DNA of 48,431 nucleotides from a virus, in the IMG/VR virus record IMGVR_UViG_3300035216_001536, positions 1-48,431 of that record. One strand, given 5' to 3'. Shown one piece after another: positions 7,798-17,456 of the stretch (its first letter is position 1; every line of letters begins with the position of its first letter). The notes below the pieces were generated by a model, which did not search any database, was not told where the DNA came from, and saw only the letters and a list, made by a program, of their open reading frames with translations. The position numbers and the translations under genes are program-made.

Positions 7798-8784
7798 GTG
7801 GAAGCGGTCAAGCGCAGAAAGATATTTAGGGATGTAGTTAGAGGTTACTCTTCTACAATTCTTGAAGAGGACTTTGTTTACGTCAAGCATTTAACTCCTC
7901 ACGACCAAGTAGAGCTTGAGGAAATTGAAGATAAATACTTTAATACAGCTCTGCGTCGAGGTGTGCCCACAGAAGAAGACATGTTAATCTTTTTAAAAGA
8001 AGAGGGAGACTGGGGAGAGAAGGACGAAAAATTCATAGAGGACAAAAAATATTTTCTTGAAACTTTAAAGACCGCCAAAACAAAAATGGTTATCAAGAAC
8101 CAGATCGACAAACAAGAAAAAACAATAGAGGAAGAAACTCTCGCTCTGAACCAAAAACTTGCTCAGAGAATGTCGCTTGTTGGAAACACTTGCGAGAAAT
8201 ACGCAAAAGATAGATTAAATGATTTTTATATGATTAAAAGTTTTTTTAAAGATAAAGATTTATTGATTCCTTTATTTGGTGAAGATGAGTTTGATGAATT
8301 AGAAAATCAAGATTTAAAAAGAATTGTTTCTGTATATAACGATATCTTTCAAGACTTTAATGAAGAAAATATACAACATACTATATTAGAAGATTTTTAT
8401 AATCCATATTTAAGTTTTGCTGAAGATAGTATGCAATTTTATGGCAAGCCGTTTTGTAATTTAACATATAATCAAATAAGATTAATAGTTTATACTAGAG
8501 TATTTAAAAATATATTTGATAATAATGAAAATATACCAGAGAATATAAGAAAAGACCCCGCGAAACTGTTAGACTTTGGAGGCTCCTCAAGAGAAGAGCG
8601 AGACAAAGCCAAGGATAAACTAAATCAGGGTAGCGCTGGAACTCTTGTCGGAGCAAAAGATGAAGATTATGAATTTCTTGGGATAGACAAACCCAAGGGA
8701 GGAATAAGTCTTCACGAGGAAGCAAAAAAGAAAGGCGGAACTTTAAATATGGAAGATTTAATGAAATTACATGGAGTAGGATAG
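7798..8784 (+). CDS. Putative second tail assembly chaperone (gpGT position)
   Basis: 328 residues from a GTG at 7798; no ATG occurs in frame until residue 62 and residues 1-60 look like genuine protein (FVYVKHLTPHDQVELEEIED), so GTG is the likely start. The ATG at 7796 is in another frame and closes after 13 codons. The protein is helical and acidic, with a central part rich in Phe, Asp and Ile (residues 140-250). The end is Gly-rich and charged (FGGSSREERDKAKDKLNQG). It follows the previous gene by five bases in the -1 frame, which invites comparison with G/GT, but no slippery site is present. The central third is far more AT-rich than the rest. Confidence 0.5.
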   Translation: MEAVKRRKIFRDVVRGYSSTILEEDFVYVKHLTPHDQVELEEIEDKYFNTALRRGVPTEEDMLIFLKEEGDWGEKDEKFIEDKKYFLETLKTAKTKMVIKNQIDKQEKTIEEETLALNQKLAQRMSLVGNTCEKYAKDRLNDFYMIKSFFKDKDLLIPLFGEDEFDELENQDLKRIVSVYNDIFQDFNEENIQHTILEDFYNPYLSFAEDSMQFYGKPFCNLTYNQIRLIVYTRVFKNIFDNNENIPENIRKDPAKLLDFGGSSREERDKAKDKLNQGSAGTLVGAKDEDYEFLGIDKPKGGISLHEEAKKKGGTLNMEDLMKLHGVG

Positions 8785-8792
8785 TTTTGGTG

Positions 8793-8800
8793 TATAAATA
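8793..8800 (+). promoter_or_regulatory. T4-type late promoter TATAAATA before the tape measure gene
   Basis: Exact match to the T4 late consensus, in the sequence GTGTATAAATACC, 22 bases before the ATG at 8823. By T4 geometry transcription would begin near 8806. It is the only exact copy I find directly upstream of a structural gene and would serve the long tail operon to 34027. Confidence 0.6.
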
Positions 8801-8820
8801 CCTTATAACGGAATAAGGTA
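8799..8820 (+). promoter_or_regulatory. Hairpin sequestering the tape measure ribosome binding site
   Basis: TACCTTAT (8799-8806) and ATAAGGTA (8813-8820) form a perfect eight-base-pair stem with a six-base loop. The right arm holds the only SD-like bases (AAGG, 8815-8818) before the ATG at 8823. Read-through RNA from upstream would hide the SD; RNA started near 8806 from the overlapping late promoter would lose the left arm. Confidence 0.6.
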
Positions 8821-8822
8821 AT

Positions 8823-11800
8823 ATGTCTATAAATCTCAATGTAACAGGTAATACGCAACCGCTTGAAGCGGCTGTTAATGCTGCGATAAATCGTATTCGC
8901 AAGACGCCGATTAAAATAACCGTAGATGACAAGGGAGCTACTCAGCCGCTTGGAAATATGAAGCGCGGAGCTGATGAGTTTAGTAAGTCGATGGAAGCAG
9001 CTAACTCTCGTATTATTGCTTTTGGCGCGAGTATGGCGATAATCAATGGAGTAGCTGACGGCTTTAAAGCTTTGGTTAAAAACGTTGTTGAAGTCGAAAA
9101 AGCTCTTGCTGATATCAATGTAGTTATGAATTTATCTACAGCGAATTTAGAAAAATTCTCAAACGGCTTATTTAAAACCGCCAAGGAAACTGGAGCAGCT
9201 TTTAATATTGCCGCTGAAGCAGCTACCGAATATGCTCGTCAAGGCTTGACGATGGAAGAGTCTTTAAAAAGAACTCGAGACGCTCTTATTTTGACCCGAT
9301 TAACTGGAATGGATTCTGCAAACGCAGTAAAAGCTTTGACTGCGGCCATGAATACTTATGGAGATCAAATAAAAGACACTACTCAGTTGGTAAGTAAGTT
9401 TGCCGCTGTTGATGTTAAATTTGCAGTTAGCGCTGAAGATTTTGCGGATGCTATATCTCGTACTGGACAAGCAGCAAGAAGCGCCGGAGTAGATATCGAC
9501 GAATTAGTCGGTCTTGTTACGGCCGCTCAACAAAAAACTGCTCGAGGCGGTAAAGTGATCGGAAATTCATTTAAAACAATATTCACTAGAATAGGCAGAA
9601 CAGATACTTTAAATCAATTGGAAAATCTAGGTATCGCTGTAAGAGATTTGGAAGGCAATACGATTGGCGCAAGAAGAATTTTAACTGATCTCGCTAACAC
9701 TTTTGATCATCTAACAGAATCTCAAAAAGCGCAAATAGCCCAGACGGTTGGTGGAGTTTTTCAAATCAACATATTAAAAGCTGTGCTGAGTGATGCTGCG
9801 AAGCAAAACGGTATACTTGCAAATGCCACACAAATTTCTGCAGGAGCAACAACGGAAGCTATAGATAAAAACGATCAATTAAGGCAGACCATGTCTGCAA
9901 TGGCCACAGAAACCGGACTAGCTTTAAAAGAATTAAGCGCACAGATTGGAGAAATTATGCTTGCTCCAGGAATGGAAAAAGTTTTGAATGTATTCAAGGG
10001 ATTGGCTGAAGGAGCAAATGAAATGCTTGGTGGTGGAGAATCCACTGGTAGCGATTTCGCTCAAGGTTTTTTAAAGGGCTTGGGTAATATAATAACCGGT
10101 CCGGGCTTGGTTGTTATTTCTGCCGTATTTATCAAGTTATTTGCAAAAGCTTTGGTTTATGCAAATCAAAGTTTAAAGTCTTTGATTGGAGTAACAAGCG
10201 AAGCTCACAAGCAAAAGGCAATACAAACTTCTCTTGTTACTTTGTTTGGGCAAAACGCAGCGATCAGCAAGGAAATGTTGCGAACTGATATTTCCAGAAC
10301 AGAAAAAGAGAAAATAATCCTTGGCCTTTTGAAGGCTCAAGTTGTGGAAGCTAATATGTTAAATTCTGTATCAAAAAGTGTTGCCGCTAGTTTATACACG
10401 AAAGGGTACAATGCAAGCCTTGCTCCTCGAAAGGGAAGATCCGGCGGACACATTCCAAACTTTGCAGATCCAGAACGCGCACAAGCTGCGCGAGGAGGAT
10501 ATGCGGCCGGAACAATTCGTTCGATGGATATGCCTGGCCAAGGTTCGGTTATATACAACAGTGCAGAAAAAGTAAAGAATTTCAAAGGCATGAGCCAACC
10601 TGCAATTATGCCTCCTCATTCAAGCAAGGCTGGAAAAAACTATCAGCAAGCATTTGGGGACGTTCATGGATTTGATCCGTATGCGGCGGGAGGATACATA
10701 CCGAATTATGCTAAATCGGGTGCGCACATCGCTAAATCGGATGGGCGCAGTATTATAAATGATGATAAAAGCATGGTTGTTTTTGCTGCTTCCACGGATC
10801 GGGGCGGTAAATATGCTGGAATTAATGATGAAAAAAATAATATATTTTCAATTAAACCAAAGGATAAGGGCTTCGTGCATTCAAGTGATCCTATGGCAGG
10901 ATATTCTAAAGGAGGCGGAGTTGCTACAGACGAAGACTTCGACGGTTTTAGTTTAGTTAATGTGCCTTATTTTGGCATAAGCGAGAAAGATAAACAGATT
11001 GGTGAACATAAGGATTTTCAGTCATTAATTAATAAAAGACTGATTGACGCTGGCCGAAAAGTAGCTGGAGAAATTTCTACAAAAATATTCGGAAAAAATT
11101 ACAGCGTAAGAAAACTTGAAGAAGGTGATGTAGCTGCCGCTTCTGGAAATGTATTCGAGGCTGCGATTATGGCGCTACAGGATACGGTTGCGGAAGAAGC
11201 AAGAAAGAAAGATCCTGGCAAAAATTCTTTATTGGATATTCCTAGACCAGGAAGAAATAAGCTGTGGGACATTTTTGGTGCTGGCGGTTTTGGCAGTGGT
11301 GGTGCCGAGGCTAAAATAGCTTTAGGGGGATCAGGTAAAATAGGTTCCCACCTAAAAAGCGCAGCTGAGAAATTTTATAAAATTGAAACAAGGGGAGCTG
11401 ATGCCTTTACTAGAAAGAAAACTACTGGTAGTAAGACCAGCGGCTTGCAGGGATTTATTAATCAAAAAGGCGGAGAGAAAGATTCGAGGGTTGGAAAAGG
11501 AAAAAGCAGAATGATTGCTAACTGGCCAACAAGTAGGGAAGGAGATTTGGATTCTTTAAGAGCAGAATACGACAGCTTGCCGAAAAACAGAGCTTATGGC
11601 CACATTCCCAACTTCGCCGATCCACTATCTGATGCGATAGGTCGCGAGACAGCTGCTGGCGTTCCAGTTTCGCAAATCCGCGTTGGCTCTCATCCAGCCC
11701 TTATGGGCAAAAGTAATCCAATTGGTTTAGGCGTAACCAATACACACGACGAACCAAATGGTCTGCGCGATGTAATTGGTGCGGCAGGCGGGTTTGTGCC

Positions 11801-14800
11801 AAACTACGCAAGTCAAGACTTTCAGGGAAAAGACTTGCAGGGACAAGGGATTTCTAAAACTCAAAGAAAAAGACTAGCAAAAAGTATTAATGGTCAGATA
11901 AAATCCGGAACATTAGTTATAAAGAGCCAACAGGAATTCGCCAAAGAACTGAAAAAACTACATCCAAAACTCTCGCTGCATGCAAGAGGGATTTCTAAAG
12001 CAGATGTTGAAATTCAAAAAAACACCGCCACTCGAAGAACTCTTGGCTCAAGGTTAAAAGCTTCAGCAAAAAGTGTAGGCAGTGGCGTCAGCGGCGCTAT
12101 GGGGGCATGGGGGAAAGCGAATTCAAAGTTTGAAGGGACGAGAATCGGAAAAGCGATTGGTTCAAATGCTGGTCAAATGGGGCTTATGATGGGCGCTCCA
12201 ATGCTCGGAGGAATGCTTCAACAGGGACAAGCAGGAGAAACCCCCCAGCAAAGAGTAGAAAGAATGAAAGGGGGCACGTACCAAACAGGCGGAGCAATGG
12301 TGGGTGTTGGTACTGGAGCGGCAATGGGAATGATGCTTGGGCCTCTTGGCTCGGTTATAGGGGGAGTGATTGGCGGAGTTATGGGCTTTGCTGGAGCGCT
12401 GGAAGACGCGGAAAAGGCCGCACTTCAACTTGCCGAATCTCAAGCAAAGGCGAACGCAGCGGGAATGATGTCTAGCATATCATTAGCCTTGCAAGCTTTA
12501 CCTCCAAAAACTTTAAATCAATTCGGTCCAGAGCTGAAAGTTTTAGCCGAAGGAACCAACCCTAAGAATATTAGCGACAACGATACTTTTGAACAAGTGG
12601 ACTTATTAAAAAAGATGCTTAGTGCGCCCGAAGTTGATCAAGACAAAAAAATCAAAATTGACGAAAAAGTGTTGGAAACAATAGGTTTAACAAATACTGG
12701 TGGAATTGCAACAGTCGGTCAGATAGGAAAAAGCGTTTCAGGTATAAAAGAAAAAATTCGCAAACAGAGCGATTTCGATAAAAATCTCGACGGTTCCGCG
12801 GAGGAGGGCGACCTAAAAGCAAACCAAAGCCACAAAAAAGAACTTCAAGAAGGCTTGCTTACGCTTTTGGTCGCCTTAAATGCAGATACCCAGATAAGTG
12901 CTCAAGCAGAAAAAGCAAACAGTCAGGCTGTGATCAAGAGGCTGAATCTTCAGAGAGCTGGATTGAAATTCCAAGAAAAACTAAATAAAGATTTATCTTT
13001 AATGAAGATCAAAAGCCAAAAAAGCCTTTCCATATACTCTTGGGTCGAAAAATTCGGCTTACAAGGGAACGCTATCATTTCTAGCCAGATTAAGTTTGCA
13101 AAAGCTATGGATAAGTTGACGAAAGATATGGAGATTTCTAATTTTTCAGTCGAGCAAAAACAGGTTATTGGCGCTGTAGATATGATATCAAAAAGCACTG
13201 GGTCAAATATTGATTCAGACCTAAAACAGTTTCTTTCCAACCCAGAAAAAATGAGCGGCATAACGGGCATTGATAAACAGACTCTTGACCATATTACGCA
13301 GCTAAGAGAGTTAACCGATGCCGATTACACAACCATTTTGCCCGAATTAAATTACGATCAAGTGCTCGAAGTGCTCGAAAAAATTGGCGAAACTAATCGA
13401 GACGCACTAGATGTAAGAACTAAGATGATAGACAAAACCGAGTTGGAGAAAAAAGCTTTAGGTAGGATATTAAAAGAAAAAAGCTCCATGCTCATCATAG
13501 ATAACAAAATAAACAGCAAGCATTCGGAGAGGCTAGAGCTCCAAAAGAGCATAACTCGAGAAATTTCCGCTCAAAACGAAAAAATTAAATCACAGAACGC
13601 CCAAATAGATATATCCCGAAAGATAGCAGACTTGAAATTTAAAAACGCCAACCCATACGCAACCAAAAAGCAACAGACTGAATACGATATTGGAAGCCAG
13701 GAGCAGCGCTTGAATCAAGATTTACTAACAGATTCCGCAGCTTCTTCAAGGCGCATTGCGGATAAAATTGAAGATATATACAAGAAGCTTGGATCGGTAG
13801 CTCCCAAGTCTCTCCTCGATGCTAGAGCACGCGGCGACATGGGAAAAGTAGAGAGTGAGATTTCAGAAAAAAAATTAAGGCCCTTGCTGACGGATAAAAA
13901 CTTAAACGCTAAAAAACAAGAAATGCTTAAAACAAGGGTGCATGCCGAGAATTTTTTATTAAGCCCAGAGCAGCTCGAGCTTATAAAAACAGAATATGAA
14001 GGATATAAAAATCAGGGCGCTGATATGACAATCGGTAAGCCCTTGGGATTAACTAATCAATTAAACAGTCACAACGAGGCTTATGAAAGAGTAACCGAAA
14101 TCAAAAAACAAAGCCACGAACTCGATAAATTAGCTAAAATGAGCGAAAAACAAAGATTAAAACTTGTTAAAGAACTCCTTGGAAACCTTGACGAATCCAT
14201 AGTAAGCGAAAAGGATATTTTAAAACTCAAAAAACAAAATAATGAGGAAGCAAAAAAAGCCGCAAAACTAGCTCTTCCTGGAGGCAGCGCTAAGGGGTTT
14301 GCTCGCGCAAAAACAGCCGCCGCAAATAGACTAGACTTTTTCGACGAAACCTTTGCTGAGGACATGACTAACAATTTTAGAGACGGCCTTGTTGATGGAA
14401 TGCAAGCAGCAATAAACAAAGCCGATGACTTGAGCGATGTTATGAATAATATTGCAATGAATTTTCTTGGAGCAATTCAACAAGCTTACCTTGGAAAAGC
14501 TGCCGATGCAATCGTTGGAGCTTTACCGTTTTCTAGCGGAGGAGGAGTAAGAAAATATTCTAAAGGAGGCGGAGTTCCTGCAATGGTTACTGATGGCGAA
14601 TACGTTATGGGGCGCGACGCTGTGAAAAAATACGGTGGCGGATTCATGCATCGCCTTAATGCGGGAGGAAAGCTTCCAGGGTATTCAAATGGAGGAAAAC
14701 CGGACGAGACTCAGCCAGGATCTGCTCTCGCTGCAAATTTTGGAGGAGGAGAAGGTTACAACACAGGAAGAAGATATCAAACTCAAGCAATGTCTGGATT

Positions 14801-15656
14801 TTTCTATAGCGGACAATCTGGAAACTTAGGGCTTCAAGAGGATACTCAATATACAAAAGGTATTATTCAAGAAAGAATGAGGAAAGAAGCCGAGAAAAAA
14901 GCCAAAAAAAGAGCTTTAATGCAAATGATCGTAGGTACCGCTTTAAGCGTTGGGATTGGATCTCTTGCAAGTGCAGCTGTTGGAGGTGGGGGGCTAACTG
15001 CTAATGCAAAAGCAGATGGCTACACCAATGCGACTCCAGCAGGTGTGAAATCTGCGACGCAAGGAGGCATGAAATATAGCCTTTTGCCTGGCGCTGATGC
15101 TACCGGATTTGATAACGTACAAAGCACAAGAAGCTTTAATCCTTTTAAGGTTTTTGGTTCATCAAGCGTAGACGATTACGGTTCTCCACTGGCCGAGGAG
15201 TTCTCCTCGGCATACAGAACTGGGGCTTATAGAGGAGGGAAAATCAATGGTTATGCCAACGGCGGCCACATATCCGGCAAGTCTGGAATCGATCAAATTC
15301 CCGCAATGCTCAGCGAGGGAGAGTATGTAGTTCGCGCAAGCAGCGCTCGTCAACTTGGCAAGCCAATGCTTGACCGAATCAACGCAGGAAAATTTAATGA
15401 TGGTGGAGCAGTAACTCCCTTAACAGAAAGCTCAGAAACTGGAACTTCTGGAGGAAATACAAATAATATTAACATAACGGTTAATATGGACAAGGGAAGT
15501 GGAAAGTCAGAAAAAAAAGATGATAAAGGAGGAGCTAATCCAAAAGATTCATCGGCGGACCAAGAAAAAAGCTCACAGCTAGCAGAGAAAGTAAAGAGCC
15601 AAGTCATTTCTGTGATAATGGAAGAACAGCGACCAGGAGGCTTATTAAGTGACTGA
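8823..15656 (+). CDS. Tail tape measure protein
   Basis: 2277 residues, the tail length ruler and a probable DNA-injection protein. Residues about 40-330 match the TP901-type tape measure core (SANAVKALTAAMNTYG, ARQGLTMEESLKRTRDALIL, GKVIGNSFKTIFTRIGRTDT). Hydrophobic stretches lie near 420-445 and 1155-1200 (Gly-rich, MVGVGTGAAMGMM). An insert at about 540-1000 carries four copies of an IPNFA/IPNYA/VPNYA motif, at about 540, 622, 926 and 988. A long charged helical part covers about 1250-1850. Two copies of a motif common at tape measure C-termini (GGGVPAMVTDGEYVM near 1915, IDQIPAMLSEGEYVV near 2150) precede the Lys-Asp-rich end. At roughly 0.15 nm per residue the tail could be up to about 340 nm, less if the insert is not helical. 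Its stop lies three bases before the next ATG. Confidence 0.93.
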   Translation: MSINLNVTGNTQPLEAAVNAAINRIRKTPIKITVDDKGATQPLGNMKRGADEFSKSMEAANSRIIAFGASMAIINGVADGFKALVKNVVEVEKALADINVVMNLSTANLEKFSNGLFKTAKETGAAFNIAAEAATEYARQGLTMEESLKRTRDALILTRLTGMDSANAVKALTAAMNTYGDQIKDTTQLVSKFAAVDVKFAVSAEDFADAISRTGQAARSAGVDIDELVGLVTAAQQKTARGGKVIGNSFKTIFTRIGRTDTLNQLENLGIAVRDLEGNTIGARRILTDLANTFDHLTESQKAQIAQTVGGVFQINILKAVLSDAAKQNGILANATQISAGATTEAIDKNDQLRQTMSAMATETGLALKELSAQIGEIMLAPGMEKVLNVFKGLAEGANEMLGGGESTGSDFAQGFLKGLGNIITGPGLVVISAVFIKLFAKALVYANQSLKSLIGVTSEAHKQKAIQTSLVTLFGQNAAISKEMLRTDISRTEKEKIILGLLKAQVVEANMLNSVSKSVAASLYTKGYNASLAPRKGRSGGHIPNFADPERAQAARGGYAAGTIRSMDMPGQGSVIYNSAEKVKNFKGMSQPAIMPPHSSKAGKNYQQAFGDVHGFDPYAAGGYIPNYAKSGAHIAKSDGRSIINDDKSMVVFAASTDRGGKYAGINDEKNNIFSIKPKDKGFVHSSDPMAGYSKGGGVATDEDFDGFSLVNVPYFGISEKDKQIGEHKDFQSLINKRLIDAGRKVAGEISTKIFGKNYSVRKLEEGDVAAASGNVFEAAIMALQDTVAEEARKKDPGKNSLLDIPRPGRNKLWDIFGAGGFGSGGAEAKIALGGSGKIGSHLKSAAEKFYKIETRGADAFTRKKTTGSKTSGLQGFINQKGGEKDSRVGKGKSRMIANWPTSREGDLDSLRAEYDSLPKNRAYGHIPNFADPLSDAIGRETAAGVPVSQIRVGSHPALMGKSNPIGLGVTNTHDEPNGLRDVIGAAGGFVPNYASQDFQGKDLQGQGISKTQRKRLAKSINGQIKSGTLVIKSQQEFAKELKKLHPKLSLHARGISKADVEIQKNTATRRTLGSRLKASAKSVGSGVSGAMGAWGKANSKFEGTRIGKAIGSNAGQMGLMMGAPMLGGMLQQGQAGETPQQRVERMKGGTYQTGGAMVGVGTGAAMGMMLGPLGSVIGGVIGGVMGFAGALEDAEKAALQLAESQAKANAAGMMSSISLALQALPPKTLNQFGPELKVLAEGTNPKNISDNDTFEQVDLLKKMLSAPEVDQDKKIKIDEKVLETIGLTNTGGIATVGQIGKSVSGIKEKIRKQSDFDKNLDGSAEEGDLKANQSHKKELQEGLLTLLVALNADTQISAQAEKANSQAVIKRLNLQRAGLKFQEKLNKDLSLMKIKSQKSLSIYSWVEKFGLQGNAIISSQIKFAKAMDKLTKDMEISNFSVEQKQVIGAVDMISKSTGSNIDSDLKQFLSNPEKMSGITGIDKQTLDHITQLRELTDADYTTILPELNYDQVLEVLEKIGETNRDALDVRTKMIDKTELEKKALGRILKEKSSMLIIDNKINSKHSERLELQKSITREISAQNEKIKSQNAQIDISRKIADLKFKNANPYATKKQQTEYDIGSQEQRLNQDLLTDSAASSRRIADKIEDIYKKLGSVAPKSLLDARARGDMGKVESEISEKKLRPLLTDKNLNAKKQEMLKTRVHAENFLLSPEQLELIKTEYEGYKNQGADMTIGKPLGLTNQLNSHNEAYERVTEIKKQSHELDKLAKMSEKQRLKLVKELLGNLDESIVSEKDILKLKKQNNEEAKKAAKLALPGGSAKGFARAKTAAANRLDFFDETFAEDMTNNFRDGLVDGMQAAINKADDLSDVMNNIAMNFLGAIQQAYLGKAADAIVGALPFSSGGGVRKYSKGGGVPAMVTDGEYVMGRDAVKKYGGGFMHRLNAGGKLPGYSNGGKPDETQPGSALAANFGGGEGYNTGRRYQTQAMSGFFYSGQSGNLGLQEDTQYTKGIIQERMRKEAEKKAKKRALMQMIVGTALSVGIGSLASAAVGGGGLTANAKADGYTNATPAGVKSATQGGMKYSLLPGADATGFDNVQSTRSFNPFKVFGSSSVDDYGSPLAEEFSSAYRTGAYRGGKINGYANGGHISGKSGIDQIPAMLSEGEYVVRASSARQLGKPMLDRINAGKFNDGGAVTPLTESSETGTSGGNTNNINITVNMDKGSGKSEKKDDKGGANPKDSSADQEKSSQLAEKVKSQVISVIMEEQRPGGLLSD

Positions 15657-15658
15657 TC

Positions 15659-16540
15659 ATGACTTTCTCAAATTATGAACAAACTATAGTCGTAAACAAT
15701 ACCGCTCTTTCTGGAGTAGTAAATGTTAATGGAAGTTACGGAATAACAGAAAAGCCAATAAAAGTTGCTGGTGTAGGATTTATAGATGCTTTTGTTAATG
15801 GACCTCTTGAGGGTAATTTTTCGATTTCAAGAAAGATGGTAAGCAGGGATCCTATACTGGATCTGGATGTAGATGGGCAGTACGTCTACGACGAAAATGA
15901 AATAAGCGGATCAATCTTGTATGACAATAACACAAAGGGTTTTGGGTTCACAAAAGGAAGAGTTACTCGTTATGCAGTCAACTGTACAGTAGGCGATCTT
16001 CCTGATATTGAAACTGATATCACTGTATTTGGAGATCTAGGAAGCGGAATATTAATTCAAGAAGCTACCAAACCTCATCCCCCTATACAATTCACTGACC
16101 AAGCAAGCATTTCAATAAACGTAAGCGATTTTTCGACAGATGCAGTAACAGATTTCAGCTTTAGTCGGGCTTTAAATTTGCAGCCAATGTATGCAATTCC
16201 AAAGGGAACCGAAGCCGAATGGTATGCCGACAGCAAAACCGCTTATGAAAATCATGATCCAATACAAATAGATACAATTTATCCAATCGAAACAGATATC
16301 AATTTCACAATGATTGTAAATGAATACGAAGTAAGACAAACCAAGGATCGCCTTAGAGCAGCTCCAGAAAGCGATGTCGTTATTCAAATAAAAGATTCTA
16401 AAACAAAAGAAGTTATTAATGCTTTTACTGGCGTTAAGGCTAGATTAATAAGCGAATCTATAACATCGTCGGTCGAAGGAGAAATGAGTATATCTTTAAC
16501 TTATAAATCATATGAGACCCTTCATAATCCAGTAATATGA
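15659..16540 (+). CDS. Tail protein, tube-type paralogue C (distal tail?)
   Basis: 293 residues. Its middle block FTKGRVTRYAVNCTVGDLP lines up with LKNYEYSASVGQLP and VSNYSIEASVGSMP of the tube-type proteins at 2051 and 3236. A later block with FSFSRALNLQPMYAIPKG and a C-terminal SESITSSVEGEMSISLTY follow in the same order. A tube-type fold placed between tape measure and M-type protein suggests a distal tail ring joining tube and tip. Start after GGAGG with a rather long gap, two bases after the tape measure stop. It overlaps the next gene by four bases (ATGA). Confidence 0.6.
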   Translation: MTFSNYEQTIVVNNTALSGVVNVNGSYGITEKPIKVAGVGFIDAFVNGPLEGNFSISRKMVSRDPILDLDVDGQYVYDENEISGSILYDNNTKGFGFTKGRVTRYAVNCTVGDLPDIETDITVFGDLGSGILIQEATKPHPPIQFTDQASISINVSDFSTDAVTDFSFSRALNLQPMYAIPKGTEAEWYADSKTAYENHDPIQIDTIYPIETDINFTMIVNEYEVRQTKDRLRAAPESDVVIQIKDSKTKEVINAFTGVKARLISESITSSVEGEMSISLTYKSYETLHNPVI

Positions 16541-17454
16541 GCAAGCCTTTTTTAAGATTTGAAGATGGTAAGATTTCTTTGGGGGGAAAAGATCTAATGG
16601 TTCAGTCTGCCAATTTATCAATAACTCCAACTCTCGAGCCAGAAAGAGTATATGGAGATCTTGATCTATCGATAGTCGGAGCAAAAACCGAATTCGTTAA
16701 TTTTGCAGCCACCGCAGGTCTTCGCGGCAAGCTCGATATTTCTTTTGTAATTACTGCTGAATTTTTTAAACAAAATAATACTATTAATTCTATTGATAGA
16801 TTATTTGAAATAAAAGATGGTATGAGTGAAAATCCTATTGATGGAAATATAGTAGGTCGTTATTTATTTGATAATATGTATTTAAATAATTTTAATTTTA
16901 GCATTTCTCCTTTTCAAGTTATACAAGCTAATGCAAGTTATGATATATATGGTACTATATTAAAAACAGTAGATAGAAGGTTTCAAGAATTAAGTATTGA
17001 TCCAGCTCATGGCTTAAAATCATTTGGAGAAGTAAAAGCAAGCAATACGAATATGGACACCGCAAATAAAAAACAATTTGAGGTATCTAAATTAAATTAT
17101 AATATAATAGTAGGAAGAAAGGTGCATAATCATATAAAAGACGGCGAACATACCTCTATTAATACAACCGCGAATGGAGTGGTTCCTACTCGCGTATCAA
17201 TTGAGAATATTGAAGCAGAGATGAATATAGAATCTAACGATATAGTAAGAAATTTAAATCCAGACGGGAATTACCAATCAGGAACAACTCCCGAAGGTTT
17301 AAACGACTCTACTATACAAGCTTTTTTATACAGTCTGCAGGGAGAAAAGATAGCCAACTTCTCTTGCTCTGGAAAAATACATAGCCAGTCAATATCGATA
17401 TCAGAAAGTTCTCATGCAATGGGCTCAATATCTGTAAAGCAGATAATTAAATAA
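16537..17454 (+). CDS. Tail protein, tube-type paralogue D (distal tail?)
   Basis: 305 residues. Beta-rich; the recognisable family blocks are YLFDNMYLNNFNFSISPFQ in the middle and a C-terminal SQSISISESSHAMGSISVKQ matching the last block of paralogues A-C. It is coupled to the preceding gene through an ATGA overlap, so C and D are probably made in fixed ratio and could form a mixed ring at the tail end. The region 16745-17000 is strikingly AT-rich with almost only A/T-ending codons, unlike its flanks, but the reading frame is intact. No SD. Confidence 0.55.
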   Translation: MSKPFLRFEDGKISLGGKDLMVQSANLSITPTLEPERVYGDLDLSIVGAKTEFVNFAATAGLRGKLDISFVITAEFFKQNNTINSIDRLFEIKDGMSENPIDGNIVGRYLFDNMYLNNFNFSISPFQVIQANASYDIYGTILKTVDRRFQELSIDPAHGLKSFGEVKASNTNMDTANKKQFEVSKLNYNIIVGRKVHNHIKDGEHTSINTTANGVVPTRVSIENIEAEMNIESNDIVRNLNPDGNYQSGTTPEGLNDSTIQAFLYSLQGEKIANFSCSGKIHSQSISISESSHAMGSISVKQIIK

Positions 17455-17456
17455 TT

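Noticed and set aside
7783-7800. Programmed -1 frameshift joining the two chaperone-position genes as in lambda G/GT
   Set aside because: The second gene is in the -1 frame, but its frame opens only at 7786 and the first gene stops at 7792, with no slippery heptamer in between. A GTG start gives a full protein, so separate translation is simpler.
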